64,000 bases of DNA from Rosellinia necatrix (taxonomy: Eukaryota; Ascomycota; Sordariomycetes; Xylariales; Xylariaceae). This document shows positions 1-14,900 of this stretch, piece by piece (position 1 is the first letter of the stretch; the number at the start of each line of letters is the position of its first letter). Where the stretch lies: the NCBI GenBank assembly GCA_021209875.1, contig JAGYVD010000011.1, positions 124,001 through 188,000 on the forward strand, in the 5' to 3' direction. The notes beneath the pieces are model-generated. The model was not told the origin of the DNA. It saw only the letters and a list, made by a program, of their open reading frames with translations, and made no database searches. The position numbers and the translations under genes are program-made.

Positions 1-1441
1 ACCTATTATATAACAAATATTTATTTTAACATAAATATAAATTGTACCTAATATTATATTTATATGAATAATATAAAACAATTTTTAACTAGCTATATAT
101 AACGATTTAGACTTTATAATTATAAAGCTTATAAAAATATAATAAGCTTTAAAAATAACCTACTATAGCAAAGTCTAACTAAATTTAACTGTTATATAAA
201 TATGCTGAAGCATATTTAAACTAATAACAGCTTTTATATTTTTAAAACTAATATATAAAAGCTTTTTTGCTGACTTACAAACATGTTTATATATTATAAA
301 CAAAATAAAACAAAACATTTTTAATAAAAAAGAAATAAAGTTTATTTTACTAGTTAAAACTAAAACTAAAATAATTATGAGAAGAATTTCTAACTTAAAA
401 ATATATTTAAACTTTTAAATAACTTTAACATTAAACAAAACTTTTCATAATTTAAAAAACAATTTCATTATAATGCTTCTATAAACAAAAAATATTTTAT
501 ATATAAAAAAACAAGCTGTGAATAAATAAACTATATATTTTAAAAAAAAGCCCGTATAAAAAGCATATATTTTAACCGTTATAAAATATTTTTTAAATAT
601 TTTTTATTATCAAATAAATTTTTAGCATATTTTATAAAATATAAAAAATATTTTATCTTAATTTTAAACCATTATAAAAAGAAAATATTAACAAATAAAA
701 TATATGACAAACTTAGTTTTTTATAAATAAGATATTTATATGTTATATAACAAAAAAAAATATTTAAAACTGAAAAACCAAGATTTTATTTAATTAGTTT
801 ATATTAAATAGCTAATAATAAATAAAATCTTAAAATAAACTATAAAATATAAATATTTTTAATTATTTAATAATAAATAAAGCATAACTAAAAATATACC
901 GCGGCAGAAACTTTTACCAATAAACTAAATAAATAAAAAAAACTACAGTTATAAGATTTAAAAACCAAAAACCAATAATATTAATTAATATAATTAAAAT
1001 AAAAAACGTTTTATATATAAGAATATATTGTATTTTTATTGCTAGTTATATAACTAAATCTTTAAATAGTTTAAGTTTTTATTTAAAAACAACTACAATT
1101 TTAATCATAAAGTTATAATTAATATTATATAATTAAATAGTAACTAAATATGTTATATTATTAATACTATAATATTATTTCAGGCTATACTATTTTTACA
1201 ATATATATCAGCATATTATGTTTTCAAAATATTATATAAATATTAAATAAACCTATGTAAAAAAATTTTGGAATTAAATAAAAATAATTGATATACAATG
1301 TTACATAATATTTATTAAAACTTACTTAAGAATAAGGAAAATTAAATAAATATATAAACTATTTTATAATATATAATATTTTAAAAGCAGCTATTAAATA
1401 TTATATAAAACAAAAATTAATTTTATAAACAATAATTAAAG
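1..1441. other. AT-rich sequence left of element D, no gene seen
   Basis: Almost pure A/T with short leftover C and G. I found no open frame of useful size, no RNA gene and no repeat shared with the rest of the window. It is the left flank into which element D inserted, and is probably older decayed transposon sequence, but nothing identifies it. Confidence 0.5.
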
Positions 1442-1445
1442 CTTT

Positions 1446-1620
1446 TGATACGCGGCGACAAGGGAGTCGCTTATATAAGCGCTGTAGCCCTACCTATCGC
1501 GTGGCAAAGCTACGCACTTTATTACTTAGGACTAGCCTTAATAAGTGGGCCCTGGCCTATATATTTAGCTAGATTTATAAATTAAATTAAAATAGTTAGA
1601 TTTTTATTTTTTATAATATA
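1446..1620 (+). repeat. Left LTR of element D (D1)
   Basis: Begins TGATACGCGG and ends TATAATATA, the RIP-altered form of TATAATACA seen in D2. It aligns along its whole length with 15120-15294 and less well with 60499-60672. It contains the palindrome GCTTATATAAGC at 1469-1480, a likely TATA element, followed by a GC-rich stretch (1481-1560) that kept much of its original sequence. Confidence 0.85.
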
Positions 1621-2490
1621 TTTTTTAATTTTTTTATAATGTAATTTTTTGATTAGTGCTTTTATAACGTTTTTTTATAAAAATTAAATTAAACTATTTT
1701 GTTTTTTTATTTTAATAAAAATAAAAATATTTTTAAGCGGTAGATTTTATAATTTAAAAAAAATATCTGTGTTATTTTAACAAAACAAGCTAAAGCTACA
1801 GGTTATTTCTTTTTATATTATATATTTTTATTAAAGGTAAAAACTATTTTAACCGGCGATTTATATTAAAGTTTAAAAAATTGTTTAACGTAGTATAATT
1901 AATTAAAAATATTAGAAAAAATTTTATAAAAATATAATTATAACAGCAATAAGCTTAATATTATATTTTTATATTTTAGTTAATAATAATATAAATATTA
2001 TAAATATTTATTTTAGCTGTTAAAAATAAAATATTTATTTTAATATTTTATTTTATATTATAGTTTATTATATTAATTTATTAAACTTGCTTATAATTAT
2101 AAATAAAAAAATAAACTTAAATTTAAAATAATGTTTTAAAATAAAAACAGTTAAATTTTAAATTAAATAAAAATATAAAAATTATAAAATATTTAAAACT
2201 TAAGCTAAAAATAAATAATTATTAAAAACAATAAATTAAAAACAGAAGTTAATAATGTTTTTTAAAAAACAGGAAAAAAATAAAATCTTTTTAAAAACTA
2301 GGTTTTAATTAATATATAATTTTTACTTTTTTTATAAAATAATAAATAAATAAAAACTATAAAAAAATATGAACTATAATAGCTAATATAATTAAAATAA
2401 TTAAATAAAGCTTAAATTTAAAACAATAAAAATATATGTTTATTAGTTATAAACAAAAAAAATATTATAAAAAAAAAAAATAACGTATAT

Positions 2491-2803
2491 TGTTAGAACT
2501 ATCGCAATTGGTCACAGTTACTCACAGCTGTTGTACATGCATATGCTTTGTACAAGCATATGGCGTACATGTTATATATATGCATGTAGCGTGTATGCTT
2601 TATACGTAAGACAAGCTATATTATTGCTGTTATTTTAATAGGTCGTACGCTAGCAGAATTCTTATGCAAAACTTGAAATAATGCTACGCACGATAGTTAT
2701 TTAAATAAAATAATTAAACATAATAAACATCCAATAACAAAAAGTTATATTCTGTTTTATGCGTGAACAGTACGTGCATCGCATGTACAAAGCCTATTCA
2801 ATA
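2491..2803 (+). mobile_element. Solo LTR, family B, copy B1
   Basis: Starts TGTTAGAACT and ends CAATA where the other copies read CAACA. TATAT flanks both sides (2486-2490 and 2804-2808) as a 5 bp target-site duplication, though in AT-rich sequence this is weak alone. The stronger proof is that the second D copy runs uninterrupted through this point near 61540. It is about 313 bp, is less AT-rich than its host, and contains several CATATGC/GCATATG-type inverted repeats at 2535-2610. No internal region is attached. Confidence 0.85.
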
Positions 2804-5776
2804 TATATAATAAAAAACTAGCAACAAAAAAAAAATATTTATTTAGTTTAATATTTTTTATAACTTAACTATTATTTAATTAAATATTTATAAGCTAATT
2901 AACGTTAAAAACAATTATTAATTGTTTTAAATAAAATATAAAAATAAAAATAAAAACCAGCTTATTAATAAATATAAATTTATTATAAAACTTATTAAAT
3001 TTAAACTATAAAAATAATAAAATAAACGTTTAGTTTTAATATAATTAAAAATATATAAATTTAATAAAAACTTAAACTATAAATGTTTATAATAAAAATA
3101 TTAAACTATAAAAAAAAATCAGTATTTTTGATTTTTTATAATAATTTAACGATTTAAATATAATAATAAAAAGAAAAACATAATATTTATAAATATTTAT
3201 TTTTTATTAATTTTTAATATTATTTTTAAAAATAAAAAATGTTATAAAATAAAAAATAAATTTTATTATTATTTTAAATATTTTTATAAAACTTATAGTT
3301 TTATAATAAAATAATAAACTAAGCTTGACTATTTAATCTAACCTATGCTGCAAAAATATTAATTATATTATTAGAAGTATATAATAATTTTTATACCAAA
3401 TATAAATATTATAACTTAAAAATTTAAAAGTAATTATTTAATTTTATAAAATATATACTAAAATTTATATATATTATTATAATATATATAAAAGCAATTA
3501 AAATATATATATATTATAAACATTTTAAATATTAATAATAATAATTAACGCAAAATAAGAAGATAAATTTATAATAATATAAAACTAAACATTATATAAT
3601 TTTAAAACTATTTATTTAAAATTAAAAAAAAATATATATGTTTAAAATTAAAAAGTTTAAAATAATTTATAAAACTTAACTAAAAAATTATTAATAAATA
3701 AAAAATACAGCATATTTTATAGAATTTATAACTTTTAATATTTTAAAATATATAAATAAAACAAGGATTTTTTGAAAAAATTAGTACTATTTATAAAATT
3801 AATTTAACAACTAGTTATACAAGCGATTTAAAAAATAATATTAAAAAAAAATAATAAAAATAAATAATAACGTAATATCTGCAAATATAATTATACCTAT
3901 AATTATAATAACTAATATAACCGCAGCTGAAAAAATAATTGTTTATTTAACTTTTTTTAAAAATGAAACAATAATTATTGCAAAAATCGTAATAAAAAAG
4001 ACTAAAAACTAAAAAACAATAATTCATACAATTAAAATAATAATTATAATATCAGCAATTATAACTTGAAAAATTATAGCAACTAAAATAATAAAATTTA
4101 TTTTTTTAAAAAAATTAACAACTGTTAATTAGATTATTATTTATTAAAAAACCAAAAAAACAACAATATATTTAAAATATTATATTAATTAATAACAGAT
4201 TTAATATATTATTAATGCTATGAAAAATTTGCTACTGCTAATAAAAAATTTAATATTTATAGATATATAAACTTAATATACAATTTAAAAAATTCAGCAA
4301 GAAATTACTACTTGATTTAAAAAATAAATATATAAATATTATATAGTATTAATATTATTACATAATTTTTTTTTTAAATATTTATAATGTTATAAACAAG
4401 CTACAAAAAATATTATTAAAAACATAACGGTTGGTTTAAAATAAAAAACGCCTGCTAAAAAAATAAATATAATTAATTATTTATAAAATACTAAAAATAT
4501 TAAAAATATTACAAATGTTTTAATATATAATAAAAAAAAAAAAGAAAATTTATATATAATATATAGTTGCAATTTAAAACATAGAACTTTAAAATAAATA
4601 ATAAAATAAAAGTATGTGCTAACTTAGATATAAATATAATATATATTAATTAAGCATTTTTAAATATTTTAAAATATATAATAAAAAGCAATAAAATTCT
4701 TTTTAAAAATCGGACTAAAATTAATAAAACTTAAAATATAAGCTGAATTTTTTTTTATTTATAAAAACTAATAATAAAAAAACTAATAAAATGAAAATTT
4801 TATAAAAAAAATAAGTAATAAAAGAACTAAAACTTAACCTCTTTTTAAAAACAATTTTTTTAAATTAAGTGATTATAATCTATAAAGCGAATATAATTTA
4901 ATTTTTAATTAGGAATAAATTTTAAATAAAATTTAATATTAAAATATAAAAGCATAAATACGTAAAAAAAATAACAAATAAAAAAAAATCTATTTTAAAA
5001 CAGAAAAAAAGTATATATAGCTGTTAAATATTAAGCACTGCTAACAAGCTATAATTTCAGCTTTTTAGCTTTAAAAACTATTTTTATAGCTATAAATATA
5101 ATTATTAAGATAAAAATATCACGTATAATACTTATAATAAATATATTAAAATAACGTGTTATAATAACTAAAAAAGTTAAAATAGAAATAATATAAAAAA
5201 TAAAAACTAAAGTTATTTTATAACAACATTTAACAAAACTTTAATAAAATAAAATTATTTTTAATAACATTGTTTAATATTATAAAAATAAAGCTTTTTT
5301 AAATATTTAACTAAATAAAAATATTTATATATATAAGCACTTAATTTAAAATAATTTTAATAATTACAGTAGTAATAAATAATAATATACTTTTTAAAAT
5401 ATATTAATATTAAATAAGATCGCTAATATTATATAAACGTAACCGGCTAAGTTTTTGTTTAAAATATTATTTATAAACGTAATAAAAAAGATTATAAGTT
5501 TTATAAAGCTAGAAAAAAAATCTCTGCTAACTTTAAATGTTGTATGCTTTAAAATTTTTAACATCTTATTTATATTAAAAATTAAATAATTTATAAATAT
5601 GCTAAAAATTATTATATTTAAAAGCATATATATATATGTTAAGCAAACGTTATTAGCAAAAAATTTAAAAATATAAAAAAAAAATACAATATATAATAAA
5701 ACAAAAAAACTATGAATATATTAATTAAATAACAGCTAAAAACTTGTTTTATAAAAGAATAGCAGTACTAAAAAAT

Positions 5777-6213
5777 TGTTACAATTAGTAGTCAAAGCAT
5801 AGAAGCTGTTGTATTAATACTATAAACAAAGATTTTAAAATATAAAAAAAAAGAAAAAAACTAATAAAAGCTGGGTAAAAAGCTAGTAATTTATATTAGT
5901 TTTTTACTACAGCTAAAACAATATAAAATTATAAGTCTACTATATTTGCTCTAGTTTGTTTATATTAACAGTTTTTAATTATTATTCATTAATATAATTA
6001 ATAAATGTAAATAAATAAGGTTTTATTAGCGTAATATTTAGCTGTGCAATAAAATAAATGTAATAAAAAGCTAATTAAGCAGCAGTGTAATAAATAGTTT
6101 TAGCAAATATATATATTAACTAGTGCTGCTAATACTTATATATAAAATAAGTTTTATAAAATAAGTTGTTTTATTAAAAAATAAGCAGGCCGGGTTATTT
6201 TTAAGTTATAATA
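5777..6213 (-). repeat. Left LTR of element E (E1)
   Basis: Begins TGTTACAATTAG. Its end is RIP-altered (TATAATA where E2 reads CGTATCA). It aligns with 11507-11944 throughout and differs mainly by transitions. The inverted repeat at 5870-5913 (arms around GGTAAAAAGCTA) is partly decayed here. It is more heavily mutated than E2, especially over its last 70 bases. Confidence 0.85.
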
Positions 6214-9200
6214 TTTTTTTTTTTAAAAAATACAAGCTTTTTAAAGTTAAGTTTAATTATTTTAATATTATTTTGTTTATATTTTTTTTATTTTTTAATT
6301 AGCTGTTTTATTGTCATTTTAAAAGTTTAATTTAAATTTATTTGCTGCTGCTGTTTTAATTTAGTTTTTTAAACATATTAAAAGTTCTACAGCGTTTAAG
6401 TTTTTTTTATAAAACATGTTTAGCTTTATTAATATATTTTTAAAGTTTTTTATTAAATATTAAATATTATTTAAGTTATATTTTTTTAAATTATTTAATA
6501 TTATAAAGTTTTTTGTTTTTATAGCTTTTAATTATTTTATTTGTTTAATTTTAAATTCCAGTTTTTTATTGATTTTTTTTAGTAGTAATAAAAATTAATA
6601 TTATTATAAAAACAGGTTATTATTTATTTTTTAAAGTTTATTAATATAAAACAAGTTTTTTATTCAATAGGTTTTTAATAAATTTAATTTATAACTATGT
6701 TTTTTTTTAATAATATTTAATAGTTTTAAATTTTATAATTTTAGTCTGGTTATTAATGCTTATATAAAATTTTTTTTTTTTGTTTTAAAAAAACTTTGTT
6801 TTTTATTTTAAAGTTTATTAGTTTTTTTTTGTTGTTAGCTTGTTTTTTTTGTTTTATTTATATTTTTATAGCAGTTTAAAATGTTTTATTTTAAATTTTT
6901 TAGGTTTATTTAACTAGTTTTTTAGCTTTTTTTTAAAAATTTATTATTTTTTTTTCGAATAGATTAATTATTAGAACGTTTTTTAGTTTAATATTTGGGA
7001 CTATTTTTAATAATAATATATTTATAGCTAAATATTATATTATGTTATATATAAAATTAAATGCTAATAAAACATTATTTTAATTATTTTAATTTTTATT
7101 TATATAAAATTATAATTATTAGTTTAATTTTTAATTTATAAATTCTACTGTTTTTTATAACTATAAATAACAAATATTGTTTTATTTATATTTAATATTA
7201 ATTTATTTTTTAAGTTCAGCTATAAATTTAAAAATAAATAACCCAGCGTTGTTTAATATATATATTTTAAATATTTTAAAAAAACTATAAACTATTTTAA
7301 AATCTTAAATAGCTAATATTTTTATAATATTTGTTTTTTTTTTAAATAAAATAATTAATACCTTGTTAAATTTATAAATAAATATTTATATACAGTTATA
7401 TTTTTTTTTAATTTTTAGCATGTTTTTTTTATTAATTATTATTATATTTCAAACGTTTTAAAATCCTAATATTAAATATAATTATTTATTTAGTTTATTT
7501 TTAATAATTTTATTTTTTAATATTTGTTACAGTTTTAATATATTTTCTAATATTTTATTTTAAATAAAATTAATAAAAATTCTGTTTTAACAGTTTAATG
7601 ATTTTATTTTTTAAAATAAAAGTTATAATTAATATATATGTTTTTTAATTAATATAGTTTATAAATAAGTTTTTTATTTAATATTAACTTTAGTACTTAT
7701 ATATAGTTTTAAAAGCTTTTTAAATTTTAATTTTTATTTTAGTTTTTATTAGATTTATTAGATTAGATCTATGAAAAAAGTTTTTAATGTTTTAAATATT
7801 GTTTTTTAAATAAGTTATTTTAAAATAAGCTGTTTTAAAATAGATTTTTTAATATGTTTTTATTAAATACGATTTTTTATTTTAATAAATTTTTTCTTAA
7901 ATGTTTTAAGTTACATTTTTATTATTGTTAATTTTATTTAATTTAAATTAATTATTATTTTTTATTTTTTTTTAATTTTTAAGCTTTTATAATAAATAAA
8001 TCAGCTATTTTTTATAATAAAACGTTAATTATTCTGTTATTTTTTTTTATTTTATATTAAAAAATAATATTAAAGTTTAATAAAAAATTAGCCGATCATA
8101 TTTATTTAATAAATAATATTTTTTGGCTTCAAAAATATAAAAAAGCTTTATAATTTATTATTATAAAAAAACTAATATTTTATAGTTTTAAGCAGTAATG
8201 TTTCAATGTTTAAACAATTATTAAAAATTTTTAGTTTTATATGAAATAAGCTTGTTTTACTAAAGTTATTATTTTTAAAAAATATTTTATTACTTTTTAT
8301 TTTTTATTTTATTGCTTTTAAAAGATTGTATTTTTTGTAGCGTTTTTTAAAACATTTATTTTTATTTAAATAAATGCTGTATGCTAGTAAAAAACTAGCA
8401 TTAATGCTATATAAGCTAGTTTTTTTAATTTTTTAAAAGCTTTTTTTTAAGCTTTTTTTTTTAAATAATATCTTTTTTTTTAATAGTTAGTTTAATAATA
8501 TAGCTATTTTATTAGCATAATATATAAACATTTATATAAAATTATAAAAGCGAAAAAATAATTATATAGCTTTTTAAAAGTTTAAGTTTTTAAATTTTTA
8601 ATTAGTAATTATATTAATTTTAATAAAATTAACGTTAATTCTAACTTTGGCTTTTATAATTACTTTTTAATAATCGATTTTTTTAATGTTAAATTTAAAC
8701 TTATTAAAAAAATTTTAAAAGTTAGTTTGATATAGCTAAAAGATTATTTTTTTATATTATTTTTGCTGTTTTTTTTTTATTTTTAATTAAATAAAAATAT
8801 TATTGGCGTATATATTAATAAAATAATTTAAAACTTTTAAAATTATATATTAATAAAAGCTTATTATTAAACTAGTTTTAATTTTAAATTAAACAGCAGA
8901 ACTTTTTATTAAAAACTTTTTTATTTAGTTTAAAAAGCTATAAAATATTTTTATTTAAAGTTTATTTATAAGCAATAAAAAGGTTTATAATATTTAGTTT
9001 TTTATATTAAATAGCTTTTTTAATATTATAAGCTATATTTTATAAGTTTAAAGCTAATATAATTTAATTTTTAAATATTAATTTTTTAATAATAATTTAT
9101 AAAAACGTTGTTTTTTAAATAAAGCTTTAATATAAATAAAATTAATACAGCGTTTAATTATATAATAAGTTTTATAAGATTTTGTTATAAAAATTAATTA

Positions 9201-11506
9201 ATAAGTTTTTTTTTAAAATATAAATATTATATTAATATTTTATATTTTAAAAGTCTAGCGGCTAATAAGTTGTTTATTAGTTTTAATATAACGTTATAGC
9301 TTAGCCGGCTTAAAAAAATATATTTGTTTTTTTTTAAAAAAAAGGTTCTTAAACAAACTAGTTTTAAAAATATTAGTCTACAAACTTCTCTAATATATTC
9401 AAAGTTTCTATTTTTAAAAAAAAATATAAGTTTTTTATTTTTGGTTTTTTATAAAAGCTTACTTTAAACAGATTTATTTAAATATATTATTTTAATAAAA
9501 ACTACTTTAAGCAAGTTTTTTTATAACGTAAACAAATAAGTTTTTTTTATTAATCTAAATATATTAAATAGCTTGTATTTTTTTTAATATTTTTATTTGA
9601 AATTGTTTTAAATTTATTATAAAATAGCTTTAACCGCAGGTTTATTTTTTAGCTGTTAATTATTAAGTTGTTTTAAAAAATAAACAAAAAAATTAAAATT
9701 TTTTTTAAACGTTAAATAATAGCTAGTAAATATTTAATTATACTTTTTATAGTTTTAAAGTAAATAATTAAATTATTTATATAATTTAAACAAAGTTTTT
9801 ATTTTTTATTTATTATAAACTAATTATTATTTTGTTTAAAAATTAATTATTTAAACGGTTTTATTTTTAAATTATTAGTTATTAATTTTTAAAATAGTTT
9901 TTAATTTATAGTTAGCTTATCCGGCGATTTATTTATAATAGTTTAAAACCACTAACGGGTTTTTTTTTTGTTTAATTTTAGCTTTTAGTTATTTTTAAAC
10001 TTAAGTAGTAAATTTTATATTTATTATCAAAAATAGTTATGCTCTAGTGTTATATAATATTAAAATCTTTATTTTATTTTATTTATTTAAATTTAAAGTT
10101 TCTCTAAAAACAATATTAAATTTTTAAAGCTATAAATTTTAGCTAAAATAAACAATTAAACTATTTTAAAAGCTTTAAAAAGCTTTATTTATTTTTTAAA
10201 TTAAAACTATTGCTAATAACAGTATTAAAAATAATTTAAATTAAAATAGTTTTTTTTAAAAAAGGTTTTTTTAATATAATTTATTTTATTTAACGTTTTT
10301 AAAAACAATTTTAGCTAATATTACTATAAGTATTATCTTTAACACAAATAATTTCTTTTTTATATGTATTTTAATTTTTTTTTAAAAAAAATTATTTTTT
10401 TTATTTAAATAAGTTATAATAATTATTTTATTTTATTAAAAGTTATTTTAATTTTTTTAAAGCTAAATTAACCTATTTTTTTAAAAAAGCCGGCGTTTTT
10501 AATAAACTTTTTAAGCTAAAAAAGCTGCTATAGCTACTGCTTTATAAAATTCGTTATATAAAATATAAAGATTTTTAGCTTAAAATAAAAGCAAGTAGTT
10601 AAAATTTAAAAAGATATGCTTTTATAAAATTATTTTATAAATATCTGCTAAAATTTCTGCTTTTGAAATTAAAAACTAAAATTTAGTTAAAAACTTGTTA
10701 AAATTTTTACTGCTATAAAAACAATAATTTACAAGTTTTTTTTTAACAAGGGCTTTTTAATTTAAATTATAATAATAAATAGCTAAAACTTAGATTATTT
10801 TTATTATATTTAAAAATGAATAAGCAGTTAAGTTATATTATGTTTTTAAAATTTTTCAGCAAAATTTTTTATAATATTAATTAAATATTTTACATAGCTT
10901 TTTTTAGTACAAAAAACCGTATTATTTTTTTTAAATTTATTAGCTATAGTTTAAAGCTAAATATTAAATTTGTTTTGTTTGCTAGTAAAAATTTTTAAAG
11001 TTAAAGCTTAATTTTTTGCTTTATTTTTATAGTTTAGATTAATTGTGTCAAAAAAAAAAGCAAATTTAAACTAAGCCGCTTGTTTAATAAGTTAGAACTA
11101 TATGCTTTTAAAATATTAAATATAATTAAATTTTTAATTAAACCAATATTTTAATTAAATTGTTTATTTAAATCATTGATTTTATTTTTTATAGCTTAAA
11201 TAATACATAGAAATTATTTCTTAGTTTTTATTTTAAACAATTATATTTTATTATTCTTTAAAAATATTAATTTTATAGCTTAAATTTAATAAAAACAGTT
11301 TTATTTTTTAATTAAAAAATAATAAATAGGTTAATAACATATAAACATTTTTATACATATTATTTTTTTATTTATAATTTAACACTTCAGGTTTTTTATT
11401 TAAAATTAGTTTATTTATTTATTGCTAACTATAATAAAAAGAACAAAATGAAAAAAGTTCTATGATTTATTAATCGTTTAGCAGCAGAAAAAAGATTTTA
11501 AAATAA
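6214..11506 (-). pseudogene. Destroyed internal region of element E
   Basis: About 5.3 kb of T-rich (plus strand) sequence between the two E LTRs, the size expected for gag-pol. Stops are dense in all six frames and I could not identify protease, reverse transcriptase, RNase H or integrase motifs. It must have encoded the element's proteins if E was autonomous, but this is inferred only from position and length. Confidence 0.6.
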
Positions 11507-11944
11507 TATTATAATTAATAGTTAAAATATAAAAGGTTTTATCTTAATATTATAAATAAAGATTTTAAAATATAAAAAAAAAAAAAGAAAATAAGTAAAA
11601 GCTGGGTAAAAAGCTAGTAATTTATATTAGCTTTTTACCGCAGCTAAAACAGTATAAAATTATAAGTTTACTATATTTATTACAGTTTATTTATTTTAAG
11701 TTTATTTATTTATTATTTGTTAATATAGTTAATAAATACAGGTAAATAATGTTTTATTAACGTCATATTTAATAATATAGTAAAATAAATATAATAAATA
11801 ACCTGTTAAGCAGTAATATAATAAATAGCTTTAGCAGATATATATATTAACTGGTGCTGCTAGCACTTATATACAGGGTAAGTCTTGCAAAATAAGTCGT
11901 TTTATCAAGGGGTGAGCAGACAAGGTTATCTCTAGGTCGTATCA
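11507..11944 (-). repeat. Right LTR of element E (E2)
   Basis: Ends CGTATCA followed by the AAAAT duplication. The start is RIP-altered to TATTATAATTAATAG. At 11601-11644 it holds a long inverted repeat: arms GGTAAAAAGCTA and TAGCTTTTTACC, extended outward by GCTG/CAGC with one unpaired base. The last 70 bases (from about 11875) are nearly free of RIP, unlike the matching end of E1. Confidence 0.85.
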
Positions 11945-14900
11945 AAAATTAAGCTTGCAAGTCGCGCGTACGCCTTTAGTTATGAAAACATAGATCTTTT
12001 TGATAAATTTTATAACGACCTGTATAAAAAAAACCGTATAAAATAAGTTAATATACTAACTTTATTTATACAATTTATATTTATAGCTTGGTAATTAGTA
12101 CTAAATAAATCACAACTTTTAAGTATTATAATATAAAAAAGCAAAATAATCGTCGCTTTAAAAAACTTAAATAAAGTAGCAGTATTAAATAATTATTTAT
12201 TATGATTATAAATAAAAGTTATTAAATTTTTAAAACAAAGAAATTTTATAATAATAATTAATATAATTATTTTTTTACTGGTTTTTAATATATTTAAATT
12301 TTAAAAATCGGTTTACTATTATTTGCTTAAAAAAATTAAAAAAATACTATATAGCAGTAATAAGCTTTTAATAATTTTTAACATATGTGCAGCGCTATAT
12401 AAAAAACCTTTTTAAAACTTATTAAAAATACTGCAGAGCTTTTATAAATAATATAATAAAATTTTTTAATATAGCAAAACAATATAAAAAATATTTAAAA
12501 ATTATATTTTAACTGTTTAAAAATTAATATATAGTTATATTGCTAATAAAATCTTTTACTAAATATTTTTTCATAAACTTATTTAAATTTAAAATAAATG
12601 CGTGTAAAATAATAATATTAAAAAATTATATAGCAGCAATTTGCAACCTAGCTTTTTTAAATTAATTAAAAGCTTTTAAACAATAAATAAAAACAATAAA
12701 ATTTTTATACAGCAGGATCTTATATTATATTAAACTAATTAAACTTTTATAAAAAAAAAAACAGTTTTATAAGCAGAAAATAAACAGACCGGTTATATTA
12801 AAACAAAAAAGTTTAATAAAAATAAAAATTATATAAAATTTAAATATTATAAAATAATACTTTTAAAAATAATATTTTTTAAAACTACATAAAATATTAT
12901 ATATAAAAAACTACGCTATATTATTACAACTTTTATAAAAAACTATTTTTATAAATTAATAAATAAATATTAAAAAATTTAAAATAATAATATTTTATTT
13001 AAAGCTTAAATATATATAAAAACTAAAAATATTATATTTAATATAAAAGTTTAACCGGTAATATATTTAAATAAATTATTAATAAATATAAAAATAAATT
13101 ATAAGCTTTTAAAACTAAAAATAACAGGCTTAGTTTAAACAGCTAAAAAACTGCGCATTATAATATAATTAAATAAAAAACTAATAATAATATTAAATAA
13201 TTACTTAGCTATTAAAAATATCATTAAATATATTATATTAAAAACTGCAGCTATAAAACACGCGAATTAAAAACTAATTTATTTGTTTATTTATTTGTTA
13301 TAATATAAACTATATATATGTTACCTGCTAAAAAAACTTAATTATATTTTAAACGCGTTTAACCGTTTATAAATAATATTAAATATATAAAAAATAAATA
13401 AAAAGCTAATAAAAATAAATAATAAATTAATCTTAAATATAAAATAAAAAAAATTAAAAGCGGCGTTTTATATTTTTATATTAAAAGCAATAATAAATAA
13501 AACGCTAAAAAATAAACTTATAACAGTATATATAAAAAACTAGAAATATATGCAAATATTAAAAGATTTTAAAACATTTATAAAAAGAAAAGGCATAAAA
13601 ACGACGTAATTTATTTTAAACTAGAATATTTTTTAAATGTTATAGCAGATAAACTAATATATAATATATACATAAATATAAAGCGCTTATATATTTTAAA
13701 AAAAATAATTAAAAAAATATTAAAGCAAGTATATAATAATAAATAATATTATAGCACTTAATATATAATATAAACGTTAAAACTATTTATTATAACTAAT
13801 AAAACATAAATAACAAAAGATTATTTTAAATATTATAATATATATAATTTAAATTAAATTAATAAACAACTTTGAATAAAAAATTAAAACTAATTAAATT
13901 TAATAATTTTTATTCATATATATGATAAATATAACTTTATTTTAGCTTTATTAAAAATTAAAATAAAAGTATGTTTTAATAATTAAATAAAAAAAACTAT
14001 ATTTTAAAATATATAATGTAATAATAACTATATTTTATTTTATATTAAAATATATTTTATTAATTTTAAACCTAAAAATAGATAATAGAAAAATAAAATA
14101 CTATATTAACTAAGCAATTTTATTAAAAATTAAAGCATTTTTAAAAATATTATTTTTAATTAAAACTAACAATTTATATTTTAATTTTAATAAAATATTT
14201 AAAAACTTTAAATATTAAACTAATAATAACAGCCATATATTATTTTTAAATAAACAGCTTTTAAAACATAAAATTATATTATTAAAATAATAATATAATA
14301 TTATATTTTAAAAACTAAAACAATCTAAATAAAAATTATAATTTTTTATAATAAAACTTAAACGCTATATATAATAAAACTATATATTTTATTTTTATAA
14401 ATAATTATTTATATTTAAACTATTTAATATATTAAAAATAATAATAAACTTTAAAAAATTAAAAGGTTTATTAAAATATATTTTTTTAAAAACATTTTTA
14501 TAAAAATATATATTATATAAAAATTTTATTTAAGCTGCTATAAAATAAAACTATAATCTAAAACATTACTTGTTAAAATTTAAAAAAAAAAATTTTATTT
14601 ATATTTATATAAAAATACTATTTATTTAGCTAACTTTTTAAAAATATTTATAATAAAAATCCAGACTTTAAATACTTAAATAATAAATTAAAAACTAAGC
14701 TTATGAATTAAATTTTTTAAAAATTATATATATATTTAATTATTTTTATAAAACATTTATATATAACTTGAAATAAACACGATTTATTTAAACAATAAAT
14801 CTTATTTTTTATTTAATAAAAACTAAATAAAACTTTAGCAAAAAATATTTATAAAATAAAAATTATTTTAAAATATAAATTTAACTATAAATAAAACAGT

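Larger units (their letters stand above)
5777..11944 (-). mobile_element. Full-length LTR retrotransposon E inside D
   Basis: Two direct LTRs of about 437 bp enclose 5.3 kb of AT-rich interior, and AAAAT lies directly outside both ends (5772-5776 and 11945-11949), a perfect 5 bp target-site duplication. Total length is 6168 bp. The interior is strongly T-rich on the plus strand. On the minus strand an uninterrupted A11 tract sits directly against the left LTR (complement of 6214-6224), which fits a decayed polypurine tract, so the minus orientation is favoured. No reading frame survives. The neighbours on both sides are element D, whose reading resumes after the duplication. Confidence 0.85.

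Noticed and set aside
2535..2610. CATATG/GCATATG inverted repeats as a CRISPR or iteron array
   Set aside because: Units are irregular, lie within LTR B and recur at the same position in B3. They are part of the LTR.
5394..5627. 77-codon minus-strand frame inside element D
   Set aside because: Hydrophobic Ile/Leu/Phe/Asn-rich translation typical of AT-rich noise, with no recognisable domain, in a region with no clear counterpart in D'.
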